Assembly (NCBI GenBank): GCA_021799485.1
Contig: JAJZAK010000006.1
Location: 27,857-91,856 of the forward strand
Length of the DNA: 64,000 nucleotides
From: a bacterium
Lineage (GTDB): Bacteria > Elusimicrobiota > Elusimicrobia > UBA1565 > UBA9628
Direction: 5' to 3'
Part shown: positions 49,207-57,039 of the stretch, one piece after another
Position numbering within the stretch: position 1 is the first letter of the stretch
How the letters are laid out: each line of letters starts with the position of its first letter
Notes under the pieces: generated by a model
What the model saw: only the letters and a program-made list of their open reading frames with translations
Databases searched by the model: none
Told to the model about the DNA's origin: nothing
Made by a program: the position numbers and the translations under genes

Positions 49207-51174
49207 CTAGAGCTTCCATGCCAGCAATGCCAACAAGAACAACGCGACGGCCAGCATAGAGTACTGGAGCCTGCTTCTTTGCCGGCGCTTGAGCCACGCC
49301 AGCAGGCCCGCCGTGGCGGAGCCGGCGGGGATCAACAACCGGTCTAGGACGAGGTCGTCGGCGTGGCTCGAGAACCGGGATTCCGTCGGCCAGTAGCCCG
49401 CCGGAGCATGGAAGCGCGCGCGGATGCCCAGCACGGGCGCGAAGGCGCGCGTGAGCGGCTGGGAGTAAGACGAGGCGGTGTACTGCATCCGTGCCGTCGG
49501 CGCGGTGAAACCGCAGGCCCAGGTCGGGCCCATGGTGACCCGGCCCCCAAGCAAGAGGGATCGCGCGAACGCCAGCAGGGCGCCGATGACGATGACGCCG
49601 GCTCCGGCGAGACCGATCAGGCGGGCGTCGTTGAGGAAGCCGGCCAGCGCGGGACGGGCCGCATCCGGCGGCATGCCGCAGACGGCGGCGGCCGCCTGTT
49701 GCGCGAGGGAGAGCGCGGGCCCCGGCCAGCAACCGATGAAGACGCAGAGCGCGGCCAGCGCCGCCATCGGGACAGTCATCGCGGGTCCGGGGTCTTTCGC
49801 GATTTTAGCGGCTTCGGTCCTGGGGATGCCCAGGCAAAGGGCCCCATAGGCTTTCGTAAAACAAGCCACCGCCAGTCCGCCGATGAGCGCCAGCCCGCCG
49901 ATGGAGACGGCGGCCAGCCGCGCCTCGCCGGCCCTCATGGCGGAGCTTGACGCCATGTACACCAGCCATTCGCTGACGAAACCGTTGAACGGCGGTATCC
50001 CCGAGATTGCCGCGGCGCCGATCAAAGAGAGCGCCGAGGTCCAGGGCATCAACTTCAGAAGCCCGCCGCCGGCCTCGATTTCCCGCGTTCCCAGCGCTTG
50101 ATAGAAGGACCCGCTGCCGAGAAAGAGAAGCGACTTGAACAGGGCGTGGTTGAGAGTATGGAGGATCGCGCCCGCGAAACCGAGGAGCGCCAGCTCGGGC
50201 TTGTGATGCGAGAGCCCCAGGCAGCCCAGGCCCAGGCCCAGGGTGATGATCCCGATGTTCTCGACGCTGTGATAGGCGAGCAGGCGCTTCAAATCATGCT
50301 GCGCGAGCGCGGATAGGACGCCGCCGACGCCGGACACCGCTCCCGCAAGGACCAAAACGACGGCCCAGATATCCGGGACGGAGCGGAGAATCCAAATCAG
50401 CCGAAGAAAGCCGTAAATGCCGATCTTGATGACGATGCCCGACATGACGGCCGACACGTGGCTCGGCGCGGCAGGGTGCGCTTCCTGCAGCCAGATATGG
50501 AACGGGGTGATGCCGGCTTTCATGCCGAACCCGATCAAAGCGAGCAAGAGGAGCAGGGTGGATGATCCCGCGCTGGGGGGCATGACCGACCTGATCCCCC
50601 CAAAATCCAGAGTCCCCGCGGCGCGGCCCAAAATCGCGAAAAGGATTAGGAGGGCCAGAGTGGCGGTGTGCGTGCAGATAAAATAAAGATAGCCCGCGCG
50701 CCGCACTTCGGGATGCTCATCCTCGGCGATGACGAGAAAAAAGCTGGCCAATGCCATCAATTCCCAGGCGAACAGGAAGAGAATCGCGTTTTGAGCGCAG
50801 ACGACCGCGACGAGGGACGCCGTCAATGTAAGGAACAACGGTCGTGCCGATTTGCTCTTGGAAAGCCCTTCGGAACGGCGGATGTAGGCCTCGCCGTAGA
50901 TGCCGGACAAGAGGCTGACGATGAGCACCGTGAGCAGAAAGAACGTCGAGAGGCCGTCCAGGGACATGGAAAGACGCGCCCAGGGCAAGGGCCATCCTGC
51001 CGCGATTTTCGACGATCCGCCCCAAGCCGCGCTCCCAACGACCGCCGCAAGCCCGGACAGGCAGCCCATGATCAGGGACAGCATGGAGATCGCGGCGGCC
51101 ATCTTGGGACGGCGAGCCGCCGAGGCCGAAACGAGCGCGCCGGCGAGCAGTATGGAGATGGACGCTATCAGCAT
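49207..51174 (-). CDS. HyfB-like antiporter-type membrane subunit (copy 2)
   Basis: 655 residues of the same family and length as copy 1, about 16 membrane helices. Motifs: LSMSLDGLSTFFLLTVLIVS, IGFGMKAGITPFHIWLQEAH, QHDLKRLLAYHSVENIGIIT, LHTLNHALFKSLLFLGSGSF, and GIPPFNGFVSEWLVYMASSS. The C-terminal GPTWACGFTAPTARMQYTAS matches copy 1. With HyfF this makes three antiporter-like subunits. It is the first gene of the Ehr operon on the minus strand, starting after the AT-rich gap to the helicase. Confidence 0.92.
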   Translation of the reverse strand: MLIASISILLAGALVSASAARRPKMAAAISMLSLIMGCLSGLAAVVGSAAWGGSSKIAAGWPLPWARLSMSLDGLSTFFLLTVLIVSLLSGIYGEAYIRRSEGLSKSKSARPLFLTLTASLVAVVCAQNAILFLFAWELMALASFFLVIAEDEHPEVRRAGYLYFICTHTATLALLILFAILGRAAGTLDFGGIRSVMPPSAGSSTLLLLLALIGFGMKAGITPFHIWLQEAHPAAPSHVSAVMSGIVIKIGIYGFLRLIWILRSVPDIWAVVLVLAGAVSGVGGVLSALAQHDLKRLLAYHSVENIGIITLGLGLGCLGLSHHKPELALLGFAGAILHTLNHALFKSLLFLGSGSFYQALGTREIEAGGGLLKLMPWTSALSLIGAAAISGIPPFNGFVSEWLVYMASSSAMRAGEARLAAVSIGGLALIGGLAVACFTKAYGALCLGIPRTEAAKIAKDPGPAMTVPMAALAALCVFIGCWPGPALSLAQQAAAAVCGMPPDAARPALAGFLNDARLIGLAGAGVIVIGALLAFARSLLLGGRVTMGPTWACGFTAPTARMQYTASSYSQPLTRAFAPVLGIRARFHAPAGYWPTESRFSSHADDLVLDRLLIPAGSATAGLLAWLKRRQRSRLQYSMLAVALFLLALLAWKL

Positions 51175-51382
51175 GCCACGCCCAACTTCGTAACACGATA
51201 GCTTCTCATGGTCGAATCGGCGCGGACATTTCTAAAAAAGACTGTTGCTGCGAAGATATCCCATCGTAGCATTTGAGAAAAAGGGATACAATAGTTATAG
51301 GATAATATAATCATATATTAGCGTTGGCGACGCCCGCCTGCCCCGCGCCTGATGGGAAATGCGAAAATGGGAGGACGACCCC
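51175..51382. promoter_or_regulatory. AT-rich divergent region between Ehr operon and helicase
   Basis: This 208-base gap is much more AT-rich than its neighbours. On the plus strand TTGAGA (51273-51278) with TATAGG (51296-51301) 17 bases later, or TATAAT at 51306-51311, may drive the helicase. On the minus strand no convincing promoter for the Ehr genes is seen. GGGAGG at 51368-51373 is the SD of the helicase. Confidence 0.4.
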
Positions 51383-52603
51383 ATGCCGCCAAGAAAGCCA
51401 CGGGCCCGCAGCAAGAACCGCGAAGAATCCGCCACTACGCCCTCGGCTGATGGCCATAAGGCTGGGGCACGGGTCCCGCGCGGCGGGATCGCGCTTACTC
51501 CCGATCAGGAGCGCGCCCAGGAGGCGATCTTCGGTTGGCTCCGCGCGAAAAACAAGCAGGTCCTCACCCTGGGCGGCTTCGCGGGCACGGGCAAGACGAC
51601 CGTCATCGCGGAGACGATCAACCGTTTCGAGGACCGCCCCTCGATCGGGTTCTGCTGCTTCACCGGCAAGGCCGCGGACGTCCTGCGCTCCAAGATCATG
51701 GCCGCCGAGGCGCTCCAAGGCGGGGACTACGTCGGCACCATCCACGGGCTCATCTACGAGCTCGACGAGGACGCGGGCCAAAAGACCCTCCGCTGGAGGA
51801 AGCGCGAGCGCATCCGGCCCGACCTTCTCGTCGTCGACGAAGCCTCCATGGTCTCCAACGACATCTGGAGCGACCTGTGCTCCTTCGGCGTCCCCATCCT
51901 CGCCGTGGGCGACCACGGCCAACTGCCGCCCGTGGGGGACCGATACAACCTCATGGAGAACCCCGACGTGCGCCTCGAGATCATCCACCGGCAGGCCCGG
52001 GAGAGCCCGATCGTGAGACTTTCGATGATGGCGCGGATCGACGGAAAAATCCCCGTCGGCGATTATGGGCCGGGGGTCCTCAAGACCCGCGACGCCGAGG
52101 ACGCCCCGTGGAAGATGCCGCTTGGCAAGACGATGTTCTTGTGCGGGCGCAACCGCACGCGCATCGCGCTCAACGCGGAGATCAGGCGGCGGCTCGACAT
52201 CGAGTCCGCCGGGCCCGTGGTGGGGGACAGGGTCATCTGCCTGCGCAACTCCCGCAAGCACAAGGTGTTCAACGGGATGCTGGGCTCCATCGAGTCCCTA
52301 TCCCCCGCGGGCGAGACGTGCTGGTCGGCCGAGATCGCCATGGATTCCGACATCCGATTCCGCGGGCACATCCTCCGCGCGCAGTTCGGCCGCGACCGAA
52401 CGCTGGACTTCGCGGAGGCCCAGGGCGGATGCCTGTTTGACTGGGGATACGCCCTGACCGTCCACAAGGCGCAGGGGAGCGAGGCTCCGCACGTCGTCCT
52501 GTTCGAGGAGCGGTTCAGACAGATGACGGACGACGAATGGCGGCGGTGGCTCTACACCGGCGTCACGCGCGCCTCGCGGGACCTCGTCATCGTCGGGTCC
52601 TGA
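51383..52603 (+). CDS. Dda/RecD-like SF1 DNA helicase
   Basis: 406 residues from the ATG at 51383, chosen since GGGAGG lies 9 bases upstream. After a basic, Ala/Ser-rich N-terminal tail of about 35 residues come Walker A GFAGTGKTTVIAET, Walker B LLVVDEASMV, GDHGQLPPVGD, a mid-domain IIHRQARESPIVRLSM, and the motif V/VI region ALTVHKAQGSEAPHVVLF, TGVTRASRDLVIV. This resembles phage T4 Dda and RecD2 C-terminal domains, typical of phage or plasmid DNA but also found as stand-alone chromosomal genes. No phage structural gene is nearby. Confidence 0.9.
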   Translation: MPPRKPRARSKNREESATTPSADGHKAGARVPRGGIALTPDQERAQEAIFGWLRAKNKQVLTLGGFAGTGKTTVIAETINRFEDRPSIGFCCFTGKAADVLRSKIMAAEALQGGDYVGTIHGLIYELDEDAGQKTLRWRKRERIRPDLLVVDEASMVSNDIWSDLCSFGVPILAVGDHGQLPPVGDRYNLMENPDVRLEIIHRQARESPIVRLSMMARIDGKIPVGDYGPGVLKTRDAEDAPWKMPLGKTMFLCGRNRTRIALNAEIRRRLDIESAGPVVGDRVICLRNSRKHKVFNGMLGSIESLSPAGETCWSAEIAMDSDIRFRGHILRAQFGRDRTLDFAEAQGGCLFDWGYALTVHKAQGSEAPHVVLFEERFRQMTDDEWRRWLYTGVTRASRDLVIVGS

Positions 52604-52650
52604 AAACGGGCCAGGATGTCCGCGGCGCGGCCCTGTTCGGAGCGGAATCG

Positions 52651-53061
52651 TCAGCGGCTCGCGGCCGGCTCGATGCCCCAGCCGTCTAGAACGCGGCGGG
52701 CTTCGGCGGAGACTGTGGTGACGATGAACTTTCTGTCGCGCGGATCGAAGGAGTACGCGCTGCCATGGTCGGAGAGCAGGGCCGCGATCTGCGGCGCATA
52801 GGCCTTGGCCCTGAAGTGGACGAGGGCATTGACGGCATCAAAGCGCACGAGGCTGTTTGAGTCTCCGAGGGCCTGCGCGACCTGCGCGGCGTAGCGGGTC
52901 GCGTTCAGTCGATCGATCGTCCGGACCGCCCGATCCCGAACTGCGGCGTCCGTGCTCTTGAGGCCTGTCAACGCCCGGCGGAGCTCGGCTCCGCCGCCGG
53001 CCGCCGCCGCGACGGTGAATCCCGAGATCACTAAGGCAAACGCCAAGACAAGTCTGTTCAT
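52651..53061 (-). CDS. Secreted HEAT-repeat-like protein
   Basis: 136 residues. Signal peptide MNRLVLAFALVISGFTVAAA, then helical repeats AAELRRALTGLKSTDAAVRD-like (LKSTDAAVRDRAVRTIDRL) and LGDSNSLVRFDAVNALVHFR, with the D/VR pattern typical of HEAT/PBS-lyase repeats, and a C-terminal VSAEARRVLDGWGIEPAASR. It probably binds a protein or ligand in the periplasm; no partner is identifiable. It is convergent with the helicase and 32 bases after the His-rich gene stops. Confidence 0.75.
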   Translation of the reverse strand: MNRLVLAFALVISGFTVAAAAGGGAELRRALTGLKSTDAAVRDRAVRTIDRLNATRYAAQVAQALGDSNSLVRFDAVNALVHFRAKAYAPQIAALLSDHGSAYSFDPRDRKFIVTTVSAEARRVLDGWGIEPAASR

Positions 53062-53093
53062 GTCATCTCCGATGGGCGGCGAGCCGCCCGGGC

Positions 53094-53423
53094 TTAAGCG
53101 GCGACGAGTTCCTGCTTATCGCAGTGCGAGCCATGCACGCAATGAATGTGCCCCGCGACCACATAGTCCGAGTGGCCCTTGTGAGGGATGGCCGCGTGCC
53201 CGCATTGGGGGCCGTGCGCGTGCCGGGCGTCGTGGCTCTTGCAGTCGTGGCCGTTGCCGCAGGTTCCGGCGTAGCTCAGGACGTGTTCGTCCACGTGCCC
53301 GTCGTGCGCGTGATGGAGGTGCCCGTCGTGCGCGTAATCGATGTGGTCATCATGCTGGACGGCCGAGTGGCCGCAGTCTTTGCCGTGAGCGTGAGTATGG
53401 CCTGAGTGGGTCTTGCAGTTCAT
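53094..53423 (-). CDS. His/Asp/Cys-rich metal-binding protein
   Basis: 109 residues, no signal peptide. About one in five residues is His, in patterned repeats (HTHAHGKDCGHSAVQHDDHI, DYAHDGHLHHAHDGHVDEHV, HAHGPQCGHAAIPHKGHSDY). Two related halves are recognisable, each containing CGH and DGH-type motifs. A zinc, nickel or copper storage/chelating role is likely. The SD AAGGAG lies just upstream of the ATG. An inverted repeat lies in front, as for a metal-regulated gene. It is followed by the HEAT-like gene. Confidence 0.8.
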   Translation of the reverse strand: MNCKTHSGHTHAHGKDCGHSAVQHDDHIDYAHDGHLHHAHDGHVDEHVLSYAGTCGNGHDCKSHDARHAHGPQCGHAAIPHKGHSDYVVAGHIHCVHGSHCDKQELVAA

Positions 53424-53440
53424 GAATATCTCCTTGATCC

Positions 53441-53465
53441 TAATGCTTAAGAACTAAAAGCATTA
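53441..53465. promoter_or_regulatory. Inverted repeat upstream of the His-rich protein
   Basis: TAATGCTT (53441-53448) and AAGCATTA (53458-53465) are an exact 8-bp inverted repeat with a 9-base spacer, 17 bases before the minus-strand start. Its size and position are those of a repressor operator, perhaps a metal sensor. AT-rich sequence raises the chance of a coincidental palindrome. Confidence 0.5.
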
Positions 53466-53606
53466 AATTATCTCCTCCCCCCTCGCGTCAATGAAACGTG
53501 CCGCGCAAATCAGTTTTTGACGCCTTGTTTCCCACAAGCCGCTTATGGGCTGACGGGTCAGTTTGCTAGGCTAGTGTCGCGAGTCGCAACACGGACGCAA
53601 GGTCAA

Positions 53607-54080
53607 ATGCGTTACTGGCTGATGAAGTCGGAGCCGTCGGCGTTCTCCATCGACGATCTCCGAAAAAAGAATGTCTCGGGCTGGGACGGCGTGCGCAACT
53701 ACCAGGCCCGCAATTTCATGAAGGCAATGACCCTGGGCGACCGGGCTTTCTTCTATCACTCAAGCCAGGAGCCCGTGGGGATCGCCGGAATCATGGAGAT
53801 CTGCGGGCTCGCCTATCCGGATCCGACCCAGTTCGACAAGAAGGACCCGCACTACGACCCGAAAGCGAAACCCGGCGCACCGGTATGGTTTCACGTCGAC
53901 GTCAAGTTCCTCCGGAAGCTGCCGCGCCTCGTGGGGCTTTTCGAGCTTCGCGCCTCGCCCGCGCTCAAGCGAATGGCCCTGTTTCGTCTCGGCCGGGTCT
54001 CCATCACGCCGGTGACCGCGGCCGAGTGGAACGTGGTCCTGGCCATGGCCGGAGGCGATGGGCCATTTATTGATAAATAA
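53607..54080 (+). CDS. EVE-domain protein
   Basis: 157 residues from the ATG at 53607. MRYWLMKSEPSAFSIDDLRK, then WDGVRNYQARNFMKAMTLGD, RAFFYHSSQEPVGIAGIMEI and YDPKAKPGAPVWFHVDVKFL match the EVE fold, which binds modified bases in nucleic acids, in prokaryotes often next to restriction or antiphage genes. Here no restriction enzyme is in view. The reading frame can be extended back to 53517 but the first residues look unconserved. The 3' end overlaps the convergent gene by 14 bases. Confidence 0.9.
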   Translation: MRYWLMKSEPSAFSIDDLRKKNVSGWDGVRNYQARNFMKAMTLGDRAFFYHSSQEPVGIAGIMEICGLAYPDPTQFDKKDPHYDPKAKPGAPVWFHVDVKFLRKLPRLVGLFELRASPALKRMALFRLGRVSITPVTAAEWNVVLAMAGGDGPFIDK

Positions 54081-54900
54081 CGACGCAAGGCTTCGGGTCG
54101 AGACGAAGGATCTCCTGGCGGCTTAGCAAGGGCTTGTCATTCTTGTAGAAAAGCTTGAGTCCGGCGAATTGCACGGGTTCGCGCGCGATCTCGCGCTCGT
54201 AGATTTTTTTCTTCGCGGCCGGCGAGCCGTAACCGTCCATCACCACGACGATCTGCACGCGCGGATCAAGACGCACGCGGCGGTAGCGGCGCAGCATGGC
54301 GTCGGTGAAGCGATGGACGATTAAAATCTTGGGAGGAAGGCTCCGGTCCGCGACGATCGACGCCAGCTCTTCGACGGCGATATTGACGTCTTCGGCGTCG
54401 GCGGAGCCGATGCGTTCTCCCGGACGCAAGCCCCTCGTCATTTGGAACTCCGGATCGATGGCCAGATGAACATCGGGCTGCTCTAAATAGGGCCGCAGCC
54501 AGTCGAGCTCTTGACGCACCGTGCTTCGTCCGACCTGCACGTCCAACACGACAATCCAGCCCCGAAACCTCGCCCAGCCGATGACCTTCTCGATGACCGG
54601 CTTCGGCATGCGCTGTCGGTACCGGCCGTCCTCCTGGGGATGATTTGAGGCCACGTCGGCGACAAGCTCAAGGCCCGGCCGCACCTTCACGCGAGGATCG
54701 GACTTCTGCCATAACGCGGCTTCTCGCGCGAGGCGGTCCAGCATCGCGGGGGGCGCGAGCTCGCCGAGGATGCCCATGTTCTTGGACAGCGGGTTTCCAT
54801 AATAGGTGACGATAAGATCGGCGGGCAAGAGGGGCCCGGGGGGCAGAGCGGGAAGCTGATCGGCGCCCGCCGCCAGAACGCAGCAGAATGCCAAGCCCAT
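54067..54900 (-). CDS. Conserved exported protein of unknown function (TIM-barrel-like)
   Basis: 277 residues. Leader MGLAFCCVLAAGADQLPALP is followed by a conserved pattern: LIVTYYGNPLSKNMGILGEL, PGLELVADVASNHPQEDGRY, VVLDVQVGRSTVRQELDWLR, DVHLAIDPEFQM, LIVHRFTDAMLRRYRRVR and VVVMDGYGSPAAKK. The regular Asp/Glu-rich strand endings recall a TIM-barrel hydrolase. The leader contains a lipobox-like LLCC-type Cys pair (FCC), so a lipoprotein is possible. No activity can be assigned. Confidence 0.8.
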   Translation of the reverse strand: MGLAFCCVLAAGADQLPALPPGPLLPADLIVTYYGNPLSKNMGILGELAPPAMLDRLAREAALWQKSDPRVKVRPGLELVADVASNHPQEDGRYRQRMPKPVIEKVIGWARFRGWIVVLDVQVGRSTVRQELDWLRPYLEQPDVHLAIDPEFQMTRGLRPGERIGSADAEDVNIAVEELASIVADRSLPPKILIVHRFTDAMLRRYRRVRLDPRVQIVVVMDGYGSPAAKKKIYEREIAREPVQFAGLKLFYKNDKPLLSRQEILRLDPKPCVVIYQ

Positions 54901-55125
54901 GAACGCGAGCGGGCGGCCGGATTTTTTAGATGGGGATGAAATAATTTGAGTTTATGCGGCGATGCTTTTAAGATCCGGCTCGAAAATCATACGCTTAAAG
55001 AAAGCATCTCTCGCGGCAACTTGGCAATTTCTCGTTGATCGACCGAACGGCGCCAGTTCGAGCCGCTGCGGCATCCGGCACGATCAGCGCCCAATATGAA
55101 TAGTAAAATGCGCCATTTAATTGTA

Positions 55126-55154
55126 TTGACTGTCTGCGGGTAATTTCATAAATT
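55126..55154 (+). promoter_or_regulatory. Sigma-70-like promoter for the lipoprotein pair
   Basis: TTGACT (55126-55131) and TAAATT (55149-55154) are 17 bases apart. The downstream gene has an AAGGAGGA SD (55175-55182) and starts at 55193. The rest of the 292-base gap up to 54901 is noncoding, with an AT-rich part near 54930-55000; I see no further gene in it. Confidence 0.65.
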
Positions 55155-55192
55155 GAACGCCTCACTCTCTGCGCAAGGAGGATCGACCAATC

Positions 55193-55858
55193 ATGAAGAG
55201 CCGAATATCGGCGGGAGCGGCTGCCCTTGGAATCGCGGCCATGGCGTCCGGCTGCATGATCGCTCCCGCCGTCAAGACCGACGCGCAGGCGACCCTCGAC
55301 GCGGCGCGGCTCCAACGCGTCAAGCGGGTCGCCCTCATGCCTTTCCTCAATCCCAATGGGCTCAGCTCCGACGATCCCGATCCATCGTACAAAGGGAAGT
55401 ACGCCAGCATGGCGCCCGCCGCCATCGTGTACCAGGCGTTGAAGGGGAATTCTCGTTTCGAGTTGGCCGACATGGCGACGGTGATCGCCGCCCTCAAGAA
55501 GCGCGGTTTCGTGGGCATCAATCTCGCCCCGGGAGAGGATATCAGCCTTATGAAGGCCCTCTTTCATCCCGACCAATATCGCACAGGCTTCACGATGAAA
55601 CAGGCTCTCGGGGCCGGGAGGGACGTCGGGGCCGACGCGCTGCTTTTCGGCGCCTTCGGCATGGTCGGCACCGGCGGCAACAATATGCGTTACGTGATGG
55701 CGTTGCGGCTCGTGAGCCCCAAGAGCGGCAAGGTCCTTTGGGGCGCCGCAAAGGCGGAGCCAATGGACACTTCCTTCGGGGCGGCGTTTCATCCGATCGA
55801 TACCTATAAGGCGCAGATCTCGAAGCTGGCTCAAGAATTGATCGCGGAGGTCCCATGA
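55193..55858 (+). CDS. Lipoprotein, CsgG/DUF799-like
   Basis: 221 residues. Lipobox ASGC (MKSRISAGAAALGIAAMASG, then CMI) after a signal peptide. The mature part has RVALMPFLNPNGLSSDDPDP, IVYQALKGNSRFELADMATV, GADALLFGAFGMVGTGGNNM and LRLVSPKSGKVLWG, the strand-rich fold of CsgG and related outer-membrane lipoproteins. Role unknown; perhaps an export or assembly factor in the outer membrane. The next gene, of the same fold, overlaps it by 4 bases. Confidence 0.85.
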   Translation: MKSRISAGAAALGIAAMASGCMIAPAVKTDAQATLDAARLQRVKRVALMPFLNPNGLSSDDPDPSYKGKYASMAPAAIVYQALKGNSRFELADMATVIAALKKRGFVGINLAPGEDISLMKALFHPDQYRTGFTMKQALGAGRDVGADALLFGAFGMVGTGGNNMRYVMALRLVSPKSGKVLWGAAKAEPMDTSFGAAFHPIDTYKAQISKLAQELIAEVP

Positions 55859-56619
55859 CATCGAGGCATCGTCTGTTGCCCGCCGTTTCGGCCGTTCTCC
55901 TCTCTGCATGCGTGGGCGGGAGCAATCAGCTGAGCTATCGCAGGGATAAGGCTCAAATCCCGAGCTTCGTCGCGATCCTGCCGCCGGCCAATCAGACTTC
56001 GGACGGCGACGCCCCGGACACGATCCGTCGCGCCGCGGCGGAGATGCTTTTGGGGCTTGGAATCGTCCCCTTCCAGTCTCCCGCCCAGGATAAACAGCTC
56101 TACGACATGGGCCTTCTCGCCGTCGGCTCTCCGACGCCGGCGCAAATCAAGAAGATCGCCGCGGCCCTGGGAGTGGACGGGGTTCTCATGGGGACCGCCA
56201 CGCAGTTTCATGACCTCAACCTCGGCGTCTATATGGAGCGCGTCGTGGCCGCGACGCTTCAGCTCGTCAACGCGGAGGGCGACAAGATTTGGGAGATCAG
56301 CGGAGACGGCTACAACAGGGCCGTGAACATCGATCCGACGACGATCGCCTCGGAGTCCGCCAAGAGTCTCGCTACGAACGCCGTGCAGAGAGCCGTGAAA
56401 GGGTCGAGGTTCGACGTCATGGGGCAGTTCGAGAAGGCGCTGCACATCCACCTCCTGCCGGAAGCGGAGATGATGACGGGCTTCATGAGCCCGAACCTGC
56501 CGGCTTGGCCGGAAAGCGATCAGCCGGGAGTGGACGTGGCGGCCGAATCCGCTGATGGCGCGTCGGGCGGGGCGTCGAACGCGAATGCCGCGCCGTCCCC
56601 GGCGGCAGAGAGCAAATAG
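55855..56619 (+). CDS. Lipoprotein, DUF799 (GNA1162)-like
   Basis: 254 residues. Lipobox LSAC in LLPAVSAVLLSACVGGSN. The mature part has VAILPPANQTSDGDAPDTIR, LLAVGSPTPAQIKKIAAALG, VDGVLMGTATQFHDLNLGVY and VNAEGDKIWEISGDGYNRAV, matching DUF799 lipoproteins, which are usually encoded next to a CsgG-like lipoprotein. The C-terminal 40 residues are Ser/Ala/Pro-rich and probably flexible. Overlaps the first lipoprotein gene. Confidence 0.88.
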   Translation: MTSRHRLLPAVSAVLLSACVGGSNQLSYRRDKAQIPSFVAILPPANQTSDGDAPDTIRRAAAEMLLGLGIVPFQSPAQDKQLYDMGLLAVGSPTPAQIKKIAAALGVDGVLMGTATQFHDLNLGVYMERVVAATLQLVNAEGDKIWEISGDGYNRAVNIDPTTIASESAKSLATNAVQRAVKGSRFDVMGQFEKALHIHLLPEAEMMTGFMSPNLPAWPESDQPGVDVAAESADGASGGASNANAAPSPAAESK

Positions 56620-56661
56620 GCGCCGGATCGCCGATTCCCGCCGTGGGCCCGGCGGCGCCCT

Positions 56662-57039
56662 CTATTCGCCGGAGGGGGGCGAGAGGAGGGGGCGGAAACG
56701 GCTGTTTGCGGGGCCGAAGCGTTTCGCAAGGTAGTCGAGGAGCACGGCCTTGTCCTGCGGAGCGACCCGCGCCCCCCAGCCGATCATTTTGTTCAGCTCG
56801 GCCGTCCATTGAGAACGAGAGAGCCTCTGCTGCCGGAGCATCTCGGTCGAGTGGCAGACCGAGCAGGAAGCGAGCGCGAGATTCTTCCCGGCCCCCGCGG
56901 GAAGCGGAGCGGACTCCGAGCCGAGGGAGGGGAGACGACTTTCATTGGTTCCCTGGGGCGCCTCCGCGCGCAGAGGCGTGCCGGCGGGAAGACGCGCGGT
57001 CAAAAGGAATCCCGCGGTTAGAAGGGCTCGGCGGCTCAA
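56662..57039 (-). CDS. Small cytochrome c, SorB-like partner of the sulfite oxidase
   Basis: 125 residues. N-terminal exported leader MSRRALLTAGFLLTARLPAG, then a single heme c motif CSVCHS (CxxCH) and an acidic/basic C-terminal helix-rich part with the likely axial Met in AELNKMIGWGAR. It overlaps the sulfite oxidase by 4 bases, as in known sorAB operons, so it probably takes electrons from the molybdenum subunit. It ends 42 bases from the convergent lipoprotein gene. Confidence 0.85.
   Translation of the reverse strand: MSRRALLTAGFLLTARLPAGTPLRAEAPQGTNESRLPSLGSESAPLPAGAGKNLALASCSVCHSTEMLRQQRLSRSQWTAELNKMIGWGARVAPQDKAVLLDYLAKRFGPANSRFRPLLSPPSGE

Noticed and set aside
41242..51174. Functional group 4 NiFe hydrogenase or formate hydrogenlyase
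   Set aside because: Each of the two CxxC NiFe motifs retains only one Cys, there is no C-terminal processing extension, and no formate dehydrogenase or maturation (hyp) genes are in the window.
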